Shown here one piece after another: positions 10,158 through 22,347 of a DNA stretch of 64,000 bases. The position numbers were made by a program, and so were the translations under genes. The stretch is from Siphlonurus alternatus (Eukaryota > Arthropoda > Insecta > Ephemeroptera > Siphlonuridae), in NCBI GenBank assembly GCA_949825025.1, contig OX463785.1, forward strand, positions 5,869,979-5,933,978. The letters are read 5' to 3'. Numbering within the stretch: the stretch's first letter is position 1; every line of letters starts with the position of its first letter. The notes under the pieces were generated by a model. The model saw only the letters and a list, made by a program, of their open reading frames with translations. It ran no database searches and was not told the DNA's origin.

Positions 10158-11090
10158 ATTAGGAAATACCCCAACGACGGCCACTGATTTTAAAGTTAAT
10201 TTTCTTTGTCACCCATCTCAGTTATATTATGCCCGATTTTTGGCTCAATATTCCATGTCAGAATTTAATGAGCCCTAAATCGGGCCTTGCCTTTGTGAAT
10301 ATACAGTAAAATTTACAGTGAAAAATAGTTAAGACATTATAATAATACGTTTATGGTTAGTATCAAATATAGAAGCACCAAAAAATGACACCATAGCACA
10401 AGAGTACATACATGGTATTGGTCCGTAAAATTACAAAAAATAAATAGCCGGCTTAATAAAAAAAATACAGTATAATATATACTATTAATTAATATAATGC
10501 AGTTTGTAAATAAAACAATTAACAATAAATTCAAAGTCAAATATTTATTAATATATAACATACAAGACAAGTCAGCATAACATACATTGATATTGTAATA
10601 AATTAAAAAATATTTAAACACCCTTGTAAAAGTAATCAATTTCATAGACTCCTCAAAAAAACTTACAGACGTAAAAATTAATAAAAACGTTTTTAATCTT
10701 TTCTTAATGCACTTAATTTTTTTCACTTTTATATTTTTATTTACATATTAAATATAGTCACAGTTAAATGGGTAAAAAGTGCACTGTTGATGTAACTGCA
10801 CGGTTAGAAAGCTGCACTGGCTTGTTGATGGACTCTTAATTAAATTAACGTCTGCTCTCTGGATATACCGTACACTTGATGTACAGTTAATATTGCGGAC
10901 ACCCGCCATTTATGGAAGTGACTTTTTTATTATTGTCATTCAAGCCTGTTAACAAAAGAGTTTGTTTTGTTCCGGATTGTTATTCTGGATGTTGTTTACT
11001 GTATGACAATAATGAAGACGAGGGCAGAATAAAAAGTTAGTGCACAACATGTCTCTTCGCAACAAAATACTGGAAAAGTTTAATTGTACA
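10158..11090. other. AT-rich, no gene recognised
   Basis: Contains GCCCGATTTTTGGCTC and GAGCCCTAAATCGGGC (10230-10300), a faint relative of family H. A 129-codon hydrophobic frame on the minus strand at 10337-10726 is a product of T-rich composition and is not called a gene. Confidence 0.5.
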
Positions 11091-11299
11091 CCAGTACACC
11101 TCTGTACACCACAAACGTTAACTCCTTCTTTTTACACCTCGAGATAACAGGAACGTTACTTCTGCTTTGTTTGTAGACGTTACCACGCAGTCTATGGAGA
11201 CTTGGTGAACCAAAACTATTTTGATATTGATAGACTGAGTGCTCTTCTTACATCTTCGAAAATTTCAAATCTGCATCTATCTTTCTGTTGGAGCTACAA

Positions 11300-11621
11300 T
11301 GGACAATTTGCATGACATTTTTTTATTGCAGAAATGGATAGAGGGTACCAAATTATGCTACTCTGAATTTTTTCAGATTTTTTTGAGTCCCGGAACTATT
11401 TTTAAAAAAATTATTGAAAGTCAGTTTTATGACGTCACGGGCGTTTAGCGCCTATCCTTTTCTTAAGGACAGACTCCTCGTGACGTCATAAAATCGACTT
11501 TTAATAATTTTTTTAAAAATAGTTCCCGGTCTCTAAAAAATCTGAAAAAATTCAGAGTAGCATAACTTAATTAGCACCCTCTATCCACTTCTGCAATAAA
11601 AAATGTCATGCAAATTGTCCG
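11300..11621. mobile_element. CRE foldback, family B
   Basis: TGGACAATTTGCATGAC at the left is mirrored by GTCATGCAAATTGTCC at the right. Both arms carry TTATTGCAG, GATAGAGGGT, the ATTTTTTCAGA motif and AATAGTTCC-like parts. The centre has two facing TGACGTCA palindromes. Non-coding. Confidence 0.88.
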
Positions 11622-11751
11622 TTCTAGCAAGTGAGGCAGGAGTAACGTTCGTGGGGTCCAGAAGTGTACATTTTGTTTTGTAGTCTATGAAGACATGATG
11701 AAATCAAAAACAAAACAAAAAAATTTCTGCTCATTAGAGAATGCTCTTTTT

Positions 11752-11862
11752 CAAGCGCAGATCCAGAACCAAAAGGGAGTGAGGGGGGATCTCTGGAAAA
11801 GTGCCTATATAGCCCATGTTAAATTTAAAATTTCGAGGAGGGCTGCATGATCCGCGCCTGAT
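11752..11862 (+). mobile_element. hAT-like element, family J
   Basis: CAAGCGCAGATCCAGAACC to CATGATCCGCGCCTG, an inverted-repeat pair around AGCCCATGTTAAATTTAAAA. About 110 bases, non-coding. Confidence 0.7.
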
Positions 11863-12494
11863 GCTCTTTCTTACCCATCAGAATTTCTAGTCTATAAATA
11901 TTTTATAAATCAGGTAAGGCATGATACAACATTGTTCTTTATTATATAGACCTAATATATAAAAAACGTACGTTAAACTATCTTAAGTTGTTCATGAAAA
12001 AAAAATATTTATAAAAATAATTACGTATACGTGGATTAAATAATAACAACGCCTCAAAATAACTATATTTTCGCATCTACAACTTGTTCACATTTTAACA
12101 CCATCTTATATAATATATGTGAACACATTATTAATACACAAGTCATTATATACAGTGAGTACGCATTTTTTTAACACGTTCGTTTAATTATGATAGATCA
12201 TAAAACATGACCATCATACCAAGCATACTTATATAATAAAAACATTTTAAAAACTTTTTATTATTAAATAATTATTTTTTGTACAAAAAAATAAGTACTA
12301 TACTCTTTCAAGTGTAAAATATTGTACATTTTTGCCCCATTTTCCATTGTTGACTGACAATAGAATTTACATTTACTTATCAGAGCTTTCAGTTGCAATT
12401 ATTTACATTTACCGACAGACCTTGACGAGCGGAGATCTCAGACAAATATTCTCGGCCTTGAATGCTCCGGGCTAAGAAAATTAGATCGACTACT
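11863..12494. other. AT-rich, nothing recognised
   Basis: AT-rich DNA with short chance frames only. Confidence 0.45.
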
Positions 12495-12495
12495 A

Positions 12496-12716
12496 AAGGT
12501 GGATTTTCATGAGCGGCAACGACGAAAAGCGGAGCGATATTTACGTAGAAGCTGTGAAATCCTATATGCGGTGAGAGCGAATTCACCGGGTATCGCGTTA
12601 ATTACGAAGCTCTTTTCTTTTAATCGCCAAATATGGCTGCCCACAATGAATGTTACAGCAAGTGCGCATTATCCGCGTCGCAGGCTGGAAATCGCTCATG
12701 AATGTAAATCCACCTT
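12496..12716 (+). mobile_element. Family D MITE, best-preserved copy
   Basis: Ends AAGGTGGATTTTCATGAGCG and GAATGTAAATCCACCTT. The interior has GCTGTGAAATCCTATATGC, TCGCCAAATATGGCTGCC and AGTGCGCATTATCCGCG. It serves as the reference for the two copies near 5.3-5.9 kb. Confidence 0.85.
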
Positions 12717-13305
12717 AATGATGATAATGTAGCCGCGGACGATTCAACCGTGCTCTGTGGTTTTCTAGAGTGTTGGAATTTTAATATTTTTACTTCGCAC
12801 ATGAATACAAGCAATATTAAATTCATCGCATGTTAAAAAAGTTTGCTCGAAATTTACATAAAATTAATTAAGAATTCAATGAAATCTGAAAATTATTCCA
12901 AATCTATATTAAGACGTATAGATTATATTATAACTATTACTTATTTATATAAAATTGAGAAGCTGGAATCATGAAACAATGAATTTAAATATATAAAGTA
13001 TTATAAAAATTGTATATTCTTTCCAAAATATTACTGTATATTATAATTTTATATACTATTCATACAATGAGGATTTTTAATTGTTTTTAATATGTACGTA
13101 ATTTAAATAAATTTAGGATCACTATAATATATAAAATTATTCAGTTTAATTTACTGTGACTCAAGAAAATAATTGTTTTCAGTTAATATGATTTCTCAAG
13201 ATTCATATCCTTATATTTCGGGTCAATTTGCTTCTAAACATCCTGCCAAATCAAGTCCTTATTAATTAAGTCCAAATTAATTTATAAATTATGGCATGTC
13301 AATTT
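12717..13305. other. AT-rich, nothing recognised
   Basis: About 590 bases of AT-rich sequence without a supported feature. Confidence 0.45.
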
Positions 13306-13558
13306 CCTATAGTTGAAAAATTACGTCTTCAACTCATCCTTTACCTAAACCTAATCTTATTTCGTCTTTTTACCTCAAAAACACATTCCGCTGAAAATGA
13401 GGATAAAACGGAGACAATATTTCTAACATTTTATGCTCACTAAGAGTAAAGAAGACGTTATCTCGTATTTTTTCTCCTAAAATGGTGCAAAATAGGAAGA
13501 AATTAAACGAGGAGAGAGCTTAATAACAAATAAATGATGAAATTTATTTCAACTCGGG
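13306..13558 (+). mobile_element. Family A MITE
   Basis: TATAGTTGAAAAATTACGTC to TTTATTTCAACTCGGG with the family landmarks AACACATTCC, GAGGATAAAA and ATGGTGCAAAATAGG. About 250 bases, non-coding. Confidence 0.85.
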
Positions 13559-14371
13559 TATATTTTTGACCAATTTGCTTGTAAACAAACCATTGTAATT
13601 AATTCCTAAATTATTACATGTCAATTGGGCAACTCCATCACATTATGCCACCTCCATCCACTCACGCATCAGTGTGATGTTTCAACGACATTGAAGGGTT
13701 AAACATACGAGATTTTTGTATGGCCGCTGCCCGCCCTGTTTTGTATTATACCATCACTTCACGCATAGCAGCATTTGTACGTTATCTACCCCCACCTAAA
13801 AAAATCAAATCCTAACCATAGAAAAACCCCTATAGTGAAAATTTCAAATTTGAATCAAATATAAAAACAGCCTCCGAAGACTTCATTTATTAGAACACAG
13901 TTAAATTTGCTCTCCTGACCGGATATGGTAACCAGTTTTAAGCCACGCCCGATCACTAACTATAAAATTTAGTTTTCTGACTTTCAAACTCAAGTTTATG
14001 TGTTTTAAGATAGAATATTGAACCTTATATGCTGGAAATGTTAATTTTTATCATTGTTAAACGGCCCACTGGCCAGCAAAAAAGCACGTGCATTAATATA
14101 AGGTACGATGGCCTTCCTTCTACCTCCGCTAGCATGGAGCACACGAGGTCACGTGGTCTTATGATCTGCCCTTACATTTGAATTGTATCTGTCTCCGTGA
14201 TGATTCGTTCTGGCTTGGGCGTCATCTCGAAAATGTAAATGACTGCTCGGCAGGTGAAACAATAATTATAATATTTATAATGCTTATTTATATCTCGGGA
14301 CAAAATGAACGTTATCCCTGAATGATTTACAAGTAAGGGCAACTTTGGGGGAGTCGAGGTAAAAAAAAGAA
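13559..14371. other. Intergenic sequence, no feature recognised
   Basis: About 800 bases of mixed composition. No coding exon with splice sites and no repeat family of this window recognised. Confidence 0.4.
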
Positions 14372-14601
14372 CCCTAGTTAAAAAATTACGTCTTCAACTC
14401 ATCTTTTACACGTCTAAACTGTATCTTTTTACCTCTAAAACACATCTTATTTCCTCTTCGCTCAAAGTGAGTATGAAATAGATACCATATTTTAAATATT
14501 TGGTGCTCAATAAGAGGAAAGAAGACAATCTCGTCATTTTTCACTCTTTTATCCTCTAAAATGGTGCAAAATAGGAGAGAATTAGACAAGGAGAGAGCTT
14601 A
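14372..14601 (+). mobile_element. Family A MITE, right end truncated
   Basis: CCCTAGTTAAAAAATTACGT through ATGGTGCAAAATAGGAG to GAGAGCTTAC, where it abuts an oppositely oriented copy. The outer ~20 bases of the right end are missing. Confidence 0.85.
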
Positions 14602-14888
14602 CCCGAGTTGAAATAAATTTCATATTTTCTTCTCTGCTATAATATAAACTCTCCTCTCGTCTTTTCTCCTTTTATTTTGCACCATTTTAGTCGAGGTAAA
14701 AAAAGAGGAGAAAAGACAAGATTACGTCCTTTTTTCCTCTTCTTGAGCACCGAATATTAAAAAAAAATATAGTCTCCATTTCATCCTCACTTTGAGCGAA
14801 GAGGAAATAATATGTGTTTTAGAGGTAGAAAGATTGAGTTTAGACGTTTAAATAAGGATGAGTTGAAGACGTAATTTTTTAACTAGGG
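14602..14888 (-). mobile_element. Family A MITE, head-to-head with its neighbour
   Basis: CCCGAGTTGAAATAAATTTC to GTAATTTTTTAACTAGGG, the reverse orientation of 14372-14601. The two form a long inverted repeat of about 500 bases. Confidence 0.87.
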
Positions 14889-15033
14889 CAGCTTCAAAAG
14901 AGACAAAGAGATGCAGATTTACAATTTTAAGGGAAGTAAAAATAGCACCCTGTTTAGCAATAATCCCAAAAAGTTTAAGTATTACACCACACGTCTCCAT
15001 AGATTGCGTGACATCGCCTACAAACAAATAAAT

Positions 15034-15275
15034 CTTAGTTAAAAAATTACGCCTTCAATCTTCAACTCGTCTTTTACACGTCTAAACCTAATCTTTTTAC
15101 CTCAAAAACACATCTCATTTCCTCTTCACTCAAAGTGAGGATGAAATGAAGACAATATTTCTAACATTTCATATTTAAGAAGAGAAAAATATACGTAATC
15201 TCCTCTTTTTCACTCTTTTTTTCCTCTAAAATGATGCAAAAATAAGAGGACAAAAGACGAGGGGAGAGCTTAACG
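15034..15275 (+). mobile_element. Family A MITE
   Basis: CTTAGTTAAAAAATTACGCC through CTCAAAGTGAGGATGAAATG to GAGAGCTTAAC. A local duplication of TTCAA-containing sequence lies near the left end, and the right end is lost. Confidence 0.82.
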
Positions 15276-16348
15276 GGAAGCAGGTGTAAAGTTCGTGGTG
15301 TTTTTTAATGATGTATAGTAATGTAACCCAAGCTGCCAAAGTATTGAATAATAAAAAGATCTACTCTACATAATATATTCACCAGTCACAAATATAATAT
15401 TGATACGTGTGACTGCATAATGAAATATTGCACTACAAATTTTGTAGAACGAATCAAATGACATCAACAAATAGGTTGAATATCTTATTAATATCAACAC
15501 AGTCTACATCAATATTTTTAAAAACGGCATGGTTCTATTAGCTCAGGAAAGCATCAAACTATCAATATTTAAAGTAGAATCTTCGATACGCATCATGGAT
15601 TAATGTGTATTAAAATTCTAGCACGCTATTAAAGTATCATTTCAAGCTTGGATAATATATTTGAATTAAATGAAGTTAAAAGCATTTCTAATTAGAATAA
15701 ATTTTAAAATAACATCCTCTTTTCTCGCTTCATGTATTTTGTCATTACAAAAAGTGTTATAATTTCTATTTAAATGTATTACAATAGAACATTGTTTTGC
15801 TAAAAGTGAGAGGAATTAGAACTAAAAAATTTTAGCTAATATAAAACAGTTCTGAAGGCGAAAGTGAAGAATTAAAAAAATTGCATTTTATAATTTCAAA
15901 TTTTCGCGCCACGCATCGTGATTCTTATCATTTTGACACATCTAATGTGTTAATTTTATAAACATGCGTGAAGAAATTAAGTGATTTTTTTTAAGGAGAA
16001 ACGTCAAGGTTTGTTTGTTATTTAATTTGCAGTTAATTTATTAAAAATGTGATAATTAATTAATTCTGAGTATCAAATATGTTGAAAATTGTTAACGACA
16101 TTTTATAAAATAATTATATTTTGTAATTTTTTTATTTGTTTTAATTATTTTTAATCATATCGTAATACGAATACTTGACAAAATTGTTGGTACAACAAAT
16201 TACTGCTTTTCAAAAATCTTATTTATTCATCAAATTTGATGAGAGCCTATATATATACTTGAATCAAACTGAAGGAAATACTAAATGCTATGAATATATA
16301 TACTTATATAACAAGTAATTTAAAATAAAAATATAATATTTTTGCTCC
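15276..16348. other. AT-rich, nothing recognised
   Basis: About 1.1 kb of AT-rich sequence with no supported feature. Confidence 0.45.
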
Positions 16349-16617
16349 TACTCGAGTTGAGATAAATTTCATCTTTTATTCACTATTAAGCTCTCTTCTT
16401 GTCTAATTCTCTCCTATTTTGCACCATTTTAAAAGAAAAAAAGAGGGAAAATACGATATTGCGTCTTCTTTCCTCTTATTGAGCATAAAATGTTAGAAAT
16501 ATTGTCTCCATTTCATTCTTACTTTGAGCGAGGAGGAAATAAGATGTGTTTTTGAGGTAAAAAGATTAGATTTATAAGTGTAAAGGATGAGTTGAAGATG
16601 TAATTTTTCAACTATAA
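16349..16617 (-). mobile_element. Family A MITE
   Basis: CTCGAGTTGAGATAAATTTC to GATGTAATTTTTCAACTATA with GCACCATTTTA and CATTCTTACTTTGAGCG inside. Confidence 0.85.
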
Positions 16618-17009
16618 GGGAATAGTTGTTATTCATTGATGGGACTAATTATAAGCACTATTGAAGCTTGATAGCTCGTGCTACGTTTTCTACTTATTAA
16701 CCTCATTTAAAGAGGTAACTTGTTTGTTTCTTGCGCGATGCTACTTCCGCTGAAAGTAGACCCAGCTTCCGGCCATCTCCATTTCTTAAGTAGGAAAATT
16801 GATAGTAAAGTACATTCATCTTTATAAGAAAAACTATCGAAAAAGTAAAAAAAAAAAAAAGAAATATTGTGTCGTTCCACATTGACGAACCGTTCTCTTA
16901 TTTGAAATGCTTACACATTTCTTATTTCTTATGCATAGAATCTCTCCTGCCACGATTAAATGTGAAAATATCCTGTAGTTAATATCAAGATTCAATAGTG
17001 CTACTATAA

Positions 17010-17321
17010 AATGGACAATTAACTTAAATGATTTTTTATTGCAGAAATTAATAGAGGGCACCAAATTATGCCACTCTTGATTTTTTTTTTTTTTTTTTTT
17101 TAGCTGAGTAGTATTGCTAAAAAGTTGAGCAATGTTTGGATACTTTTGAATTTGAAACCACGCCCCTTTTAGTCCCTATCCTTTTATTAAGAATTTAAGT
17201 GACGCCTTTCTCTGTACTAGTTCCCGGGCTCTAAAAAAATCTAAAAAAATCAGTGTAGTATAATTTGGTGCCCTCTATTTATTTCTGAAATAAAATTTTT
17301 ATGTTTAACAAGTTTTCCATT
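17010..17321. mobile_element. Family B foldback, diverged, poly-T expanded
   Basis: ATGGACAATTAACTTAAATG and TTATTGCAGAAATTAATAG start it; CCCTCTATTTATTTCTG ends it. The centre has lost the CRE palindromes, and a poly-T run of about 20 bases lies at 17080-17101. Confidence 0.7.
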
Positions 17322-17889
17322 AAATTTTATAGTAAAGATTGACGTAGGAATATTCTTGCAAGTAGGGTATTTTTTATTAGTATTTGAAATTAACTGTTTT
17401 AGTCATGTATTTTGTATATAGAGACCTATGATAAACCTTTTACATATATCTCTCTGTCAATAGCTAGAGGAAAGTTTTTTGGCTCTCGGTAAACGTGGAG
17501 CCGTGACTTGCCAATTTACAGCACTCGTAGAAAACATCATTAGGTCTGGAGACATTCTCTTTAATGTAGACGAAGGTTGTTGTTTGTATCAAGTAATTAA
17601 TTGTTGGTATCTTCTGGCACGATTTGGTAGATTTATTTTCATCCTGAGTAAATATTTAAACGTATAATAATACCGAAATCAATATTATATTTCTTTTAAT
17701 TAATTTTCTTATTATGTTATCAACATTAAATGGAAGGTCAGACTCATAAAATTAGTTTTGGTGAATATTTTTAATTTTTATACATATATATAATGACGTT
17801 AGATTAATGTGTAAATTTATCACTGTGAATACCAATTTTCAGCAATGAAATTCAAATTGTTAGTGAAAAAGTCAAAAGTGACTATATTA

Positions 17890-18145
17890 CCCTAGTTGAA
17901 AAATTACGTCTTCAACTCATCCTTTACACGTCTATACCTAAACTTTTTACCTCTAAAACACATCTTATTTCCTCTTCGCTCAAAGTGAGGATAAAATGAA
18001 GACATTATTTATAATATTTTATGCTCAATAAGAGGAAAGAAGACGTAATCTCGTCATTTTTCTTCTAAAATGGTGCAAAATAGGAGTGAATTAAGACGAG
18101 AAGATCTTAATAGCGAATGAAAGATGAAAATTATTTCAACTTTGG
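17890..18145 (+). mobile_element. Family A MITE with TA target duplication
   Basis: Ends CCCTAGTTGAAAAATTACGT and TTATTTCAACTTTGG, flanked on both sides by TA (17888-17889 and 18146-18147). This is the copy that best shows a TA duplication, pointing to a Tc1/mariner-type source; that assignment is inference. About 256 bases. Confidence 0.87.
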
Positions 18146-18447
18146 TACTCTTGTTAGTTAAAATTTGTCTGTATAATCGTATACTAATATAGCGGAAGTG
18201 TATTTTCAATTGTTGCGATGAGTAATAATAATGAATGCTTTTCTTATGAGACTCGCGTTGTTGTTGTTTTAACATGCATGGAATCCAACTATACATGATT
18301 CCTTCTATAGGTGAACTTCCTTAAATTTCCTACAAACCTTTTCTGTTATTGAGGTCCTTCAAAAAGATGCACAGAAAGTGCATGACTGAAATAATGAAGA
18401 AATATTTATACACTGGACTTGCATTAGCATAAATTATTATCGATTAA

Positions 18448-18510
18448 CTTATTGTATTTTACATATAATTTTGATTATACCATTAAAATGCTATGTAAAA
18501 TACAATAAGT
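18448..18510. repeat. Short hairpin
   Basis: CTTATTGTATTTTACATA is mirrored by TATGTAAAATACAATAAG around a 26-base loop, immediately before the family G element. Confidence 0.7.
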
Positions 18511-18518
18511 TTCAACGT

Positions 18519-18643
18519 GTGCGATTCATGAAGAAGTTAGCCATAAGTTTCTAACCACTAAGTGATTTAACAGGTAAATGTAGCTAAACGTGGCTAGTCT
18601 AAAAGTGGTTAAAAACCTGGCTAACTTGTTTGTGAATCGCGCC
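18519..18643. mobile_element. Foldback, family G
   Basis: GCGATTCATGAAGAAGTTAG is mirrored by CTAACTTGTTTGTGAATCGC, with AAACGTGG-type sequence in the middle. Other copies lie at 54525-54663 and 56311-56422. About 125 bases. Confidence 0.8.
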
Positions 18644-19634
18644 CAATGTCGGCCCAATATTATATCTATTTTGCCTGATAAGTTATATTAATAAATTATC
18701 AAGTTAAGAAAAAAAATAGTTGATTAACAATTGAAAGTATGTTTGAAAAAATTACTTCCATATTGTTTCGTCTCTTATTTTGTAAATTAAGTTAAATTAA
18801 CTCAATGAATTAAAGACTACAATGGTCCCATCAAGAAGCCGTAATTTGTGACGTAAAAATCAGCGGTGTTAGAAAGTTGCGTATGCTTATCAGATTTCTT
18901 ATCAGCTTGCCACGTGCATTTTTACAACAGAATATCTAATTGTGTACAAAGACTTTCGCTACACACACGGTTTGATTGGTCCTCGTGTGTTTACATTACT
19001 GTTTATTATCGTGCTGTTTATTATTCAACAAATTTCGTTTACTGTAGTTGAAATTTTTACATCCTGAGTTTAATTCAGTTTCCGCATTTATCGTATTTAA
19101 ATATACAGTCGTGATTATTTAGTTTTACCAAAAGATGGTAATATAATAGATATGTTTTATTATTCATATATTTATAAATACTATTGCCATAGAAAAAAAA
19201 GGGTAATTATTACTTTTTTTTTCTACGCTATAATATTGCCATCTATATGCCAGCAGTTTTACACACTTTTAAATAATAAACTAAAATGTCCCAGTAAATT
19301 AATGATAAAAATTGATAAGTAATAGATAAATATCATGATTAATTATTTTACTTATCAGACCGTTTATAATGTTTCAAAATAAAAAAAATCTTCAGCTTGT
19401 TTGTTTTATAATTTATATTCATCATCACATTTAGCTTACGTGAATTGATGATCGACTTGAACAAGCCACGACTATCTTACGATCACTTCCTGCAAGGCCA
19501 GTCTTCAAAAACATCACGAACTTCACCCCTGGTCTGTTTACCACGCAGTCTGTGGCGAACCTTGAAATGTTTGGGATGGCTATGCGTGCTCTCGTGCAAG
19601 ATGGAAATTTGGTTATTGCAGAAGTGAGTAGAGG
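18644..19634. other. AT-rich, nothing recognised
   Basis: About 1 kb without supported genes. The stretch 19530-19620 (ACCACGCAGTCTGTGG) resembles 11170-11215, suggesting an additional unclassified repeat. Confidence 0.4.
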
Positions 19635-19880
19635 CCCTAGTTGAAAATTTTTGTCTTCAACTCATGCTTTACTCGTCTAAACCTAATCTTTTTACCTTGA
19701 AAACAAATCTTATTTCGTCCTCGTTCAAATTGACGATGAAATGAACAACATTTTATCATGCTCAAGAAGAGGAAAAAATACGTAATATTGTCTTTTTTTT
19801 TTCCCCCTCTAAACTGATGCAAAATAAGAGGACAAAAGACGAGAACAGAGCTTAACAGCGAAGAAAATATGATATTTATT
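19635..19880 (+). mobile_element. Family A MITE, right end replaced by family B
   Basis: CCCTAGTTGAAAATTTTTGT through TGATGCAAAATAAGAGG. The right end stops where a family B half begins near 19878. Confidence 0.8.
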
Positions 19881-19985
19881 TTTTAAAAGTAGTTCCCGGG
19901 CTCCAAAAAAATCTAAAAAATAAAAATCAATTTGATACCTTCTTTTCATTTCTGCAATAAAAATATTCATGTAGGTTGTCCATTG
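19878..19985. mobile_element. Family B foldback, right half only
   Basis: AGTAGTTCCCGGGCTCC then TTTCATTTCTGCAATAAAAA and ATGTAGGTTGTCCATTG. The left arm is missing. Confidence 0.72.
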
Positions 19986-20060
19986 TAACACCCTTAGAGG
20001 ATGTATGTGATGTGGGCTCCTCCATTTGCAGCACTAATTTCAATTTTGGGTGCAATAATA

Positions 20061-20319
20061 GCTGAGTTAAAATAAATTTCATCTTTTATATTAAAGTTCT
20101 CTCCTAGTCTAATTTCCTTCAATTTTGCACCATTTTAGAGGTAAAAAGACGAGATTATGTCTTCTTTCCTCTTCTTGAGCAGATAATAAAATGTTAGAAA
20201 TATTGTCTTCATTTCATCCTCACTTTGAGCGAAGAAGAAATAAGATGTGATTTATAAGAAAAAAAGATTAGGTTTAGACGTGTAAAGGATGAGTTGAAGA
20301 CGTAAATTTTCAACTAGGG
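20061..20319 (-). mobile_element. Family A MITE
   Basis: GCTGAGTTAAAATAAATTTC to GACGTAAATTTTCAACTAGG with TTTTGCACCATTTTAGAGG and CCTCACTTTGAGCGAAGAAG. Confidence 0.86.
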
Positions 20320-20744
20320 TTTGTGCTCGGTAAGCTCGATTAGTGCTAGGATCTTCGGTATATCAGGTAAGTCTCGTTGTCCAGGGGGTATATAAAGCGT
20401 GTTAGTTAATTGCATGTAAGAATTCTAAGAACCCGAGGACGCCCGCTCGTAGTATCAGCTGTTAGTCAGCCGTTGATTCACTCCATGACCAAGAGCTCGC
20501 AAATGCAGCGATCAACAATCGCAGGAAATCAGGAAGCTGCTGCTATTGTTGTATTGAAGACTCAGATATACATTACTATCGGAACTAATTGTATAACTGC
20601 AATGGTGTGTTAATGTTATTTGTACTTGCATAAAATTGCAATCTTAATGTTTTTAACACAAAAAAAACTGCAATTTTGAACGAAAAAAAATTATTGTAAA
20701 GTGTACTGGTAATAATCCCCAAAATTTAAAATAAAAATATACAA

Positions 20745-21164
20745 CCGAAGTAAAAATAATTTCATGTTTTATTCGCTATTAATGCTCTCTACTTAATTGT
20801 CTAATTTCCTCCTATTTTGCACCATTTTAGAGGAAATAAGATGATATTACGCCTTCTTTCCTCGAATTAAGCTTAAAATGTTAGAAATATTGCCTCCATG
20901 ATTTCATCTTCACTTTAAGTGAGGAAAAAATAAGTTATGTTTTTGAGGCCGTATAAAAAGATTATATAGATTTATAGCTGTTATTACACGTTACAATTTT
21001 TCTAATTATTGTATACAATTTTTCTTTCAAGAAAACTTGAACTCTAATTGTTTGTATGGAGATGAAATTTTCTTGCAAGGAAAAATTGTATGCAAAATTG
21101 TATGGTGTAATATAGTTTTTAGACGTGTAAAGGATGAGTTGAAGACTTAAATTTTCAACTAGGG
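20745..21164 (-). mobile_element. Family A MITE interrupted by family K hairpin
   Basis: CCGAAGTAAAAATAATTTC to CTTAAATTTTCAACTAGG. Between GATTTATAG and TTTTTAGACGTG the element is split by a 138 bp insertion at 20978-21115. Confidence 0.83.
20978..21115. mobile_element. Hairpin insertion, family K
   Basis: TTATTACACGTTACAATTTTT is mirrored by AAATTGTATGGTGTAATA. A second copy is at 62043-62175 (TTTTACACGATATAATTTTT and TATGGTGTATTAT). Both share TTGAACTC and GTATG, GATGAAATTTTCTT. Confidence 0.78.
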
Positions 21165-21456
21165 TGGGCTATATAATATTCTAAGAACAATTTAAATTAT
21201 AAATTAATCTTTACATTTTACGTATTTTAAATTCTAACATAACAAGTGCAATAATCTTTCAATAAGTCACAGTTATGGTTGATCAATTAAATTTTCTCAC
21301 TGTATTGTGTACGGTTGATTATTTTTAATCAATGGACATAAAAATAAAGTAGCTGAGTAACAATCAGACAGTAAAATTATTGTGTCTTTGTCTCCACTGT
21401 ACTTATGTAAGTTTCTTTCTCCTCTTAATCTCTTGTGTTTTAGTAAATTTCACTTT
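21165..21456. other. AT-rich, nothing recognised
   Basis: About 290 bases, AT-rich, with no supported feature. Confidence 0.4.
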
Positions 21457-21845
21457 TCGATTGTTTATATATTTTCGATTTCTAGTGTTTTGTCATTTTA
21501 ATCGAATAAAATCAAAAGTGAAGAGTTTCGACTTTTCAAAAATAGTGACTTTCACCTTCAAAATAATGAGCATCAATGTCTACAAATGTGTCGATTGTTT
21601 ATATTATCGATTTCTATTATAGTGTTTTACCATTTAAAAAAACAATCGAATAAAATCAAAAGTGAAGAGTTTTCAAATAATGATGACTGTCACCTTCAAA
21701 ATAAAACAAATATATTATGTCGATTGTTTAATTTTATATTATCGATTTTTTGTCATTTCAATCGAATAAAATAAAAAGTGAAGATTTTTCAAAAATAGTG
21801 ACTTTTACCTTCAAAACAAGACAAATATGGTGATTGTTTACAGAA
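21457..21845. repeat. Minisatellite, three copies of ~110-134 bp
   Basis: TCGATTGTTTA recurs at 21457, 21591 and 21720, with a partial GTGATTGTTTA near 21831. Each unit carries ATTATCGATTT-like sequence, AATCGAATAAAAT, AAAGTGAAGA and CACCTTCAAAA. Spacing is 134, 129 and about 110 bases. Confidence 0.82.
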
Positions 21846-22138
21846 ATGTCTGATTTTTGAAAGTAATAATTTTTTGTATTTAAACCGATCTGGTTTGAAA
21901 GTTGCAGCTGATCATCAATACGAGATGAGAGTTAACTGTTCTAATAAATTCTAATGACCACAAACATTTGAACCACTAGAGAAAGCTCGAGTTTTAAACT
22001 ACATGTCCCCGACTGCATTTCAAACAACGAATGTCTATACATTACCTAACAATTAAAACGGTCATGCTTCGCTGGTCTCGGAACTGTACCAAAATTATAT
22101 AACCTGCTACATCGGTATGTGAGTACTGTGGTGTAGGT

Positions 22139-22347
22139 ACAGTCAAATTAATATGATATTCATTCCGGAAGTAACCGGAAGTGTGAAGTTTGCAGCTCTT
22201 CTGTTTGTAATTCAGTTTTGGAACTTTACAGAGTGGTTTGAAGTAGATGTACTGACCTATGTGTGAAATTGTAACGCTGAAATAAGAATGGGAAGATCAG
22301 AAACCTTACACTTCTGCAGGGAAGATTTTTTAAATTTACTGTAACTG
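22139..22347. mobile_element. Inverted-repeat element, family F
   Basis: CATTCCGGAAGTAACCGGAAG near the left, and TTACACTTCTGCAGGG near the right. Shares GCAGCTCTTCTGTTTGTAATTC with 29210-29437 and the CCGGAAGT ends with 47785-47996. The right end is damaged here. Confidence 0.75.

Noticed and set aside
10337..10726. 129-codon hydrophobic open frame on the minus strand
   Set aside because: Leu/Ile/Tyr/Phe-rich as expected from T-rich DNA; no domain, splice site or codon pattern, and the frame starts in a poly-A/T region.
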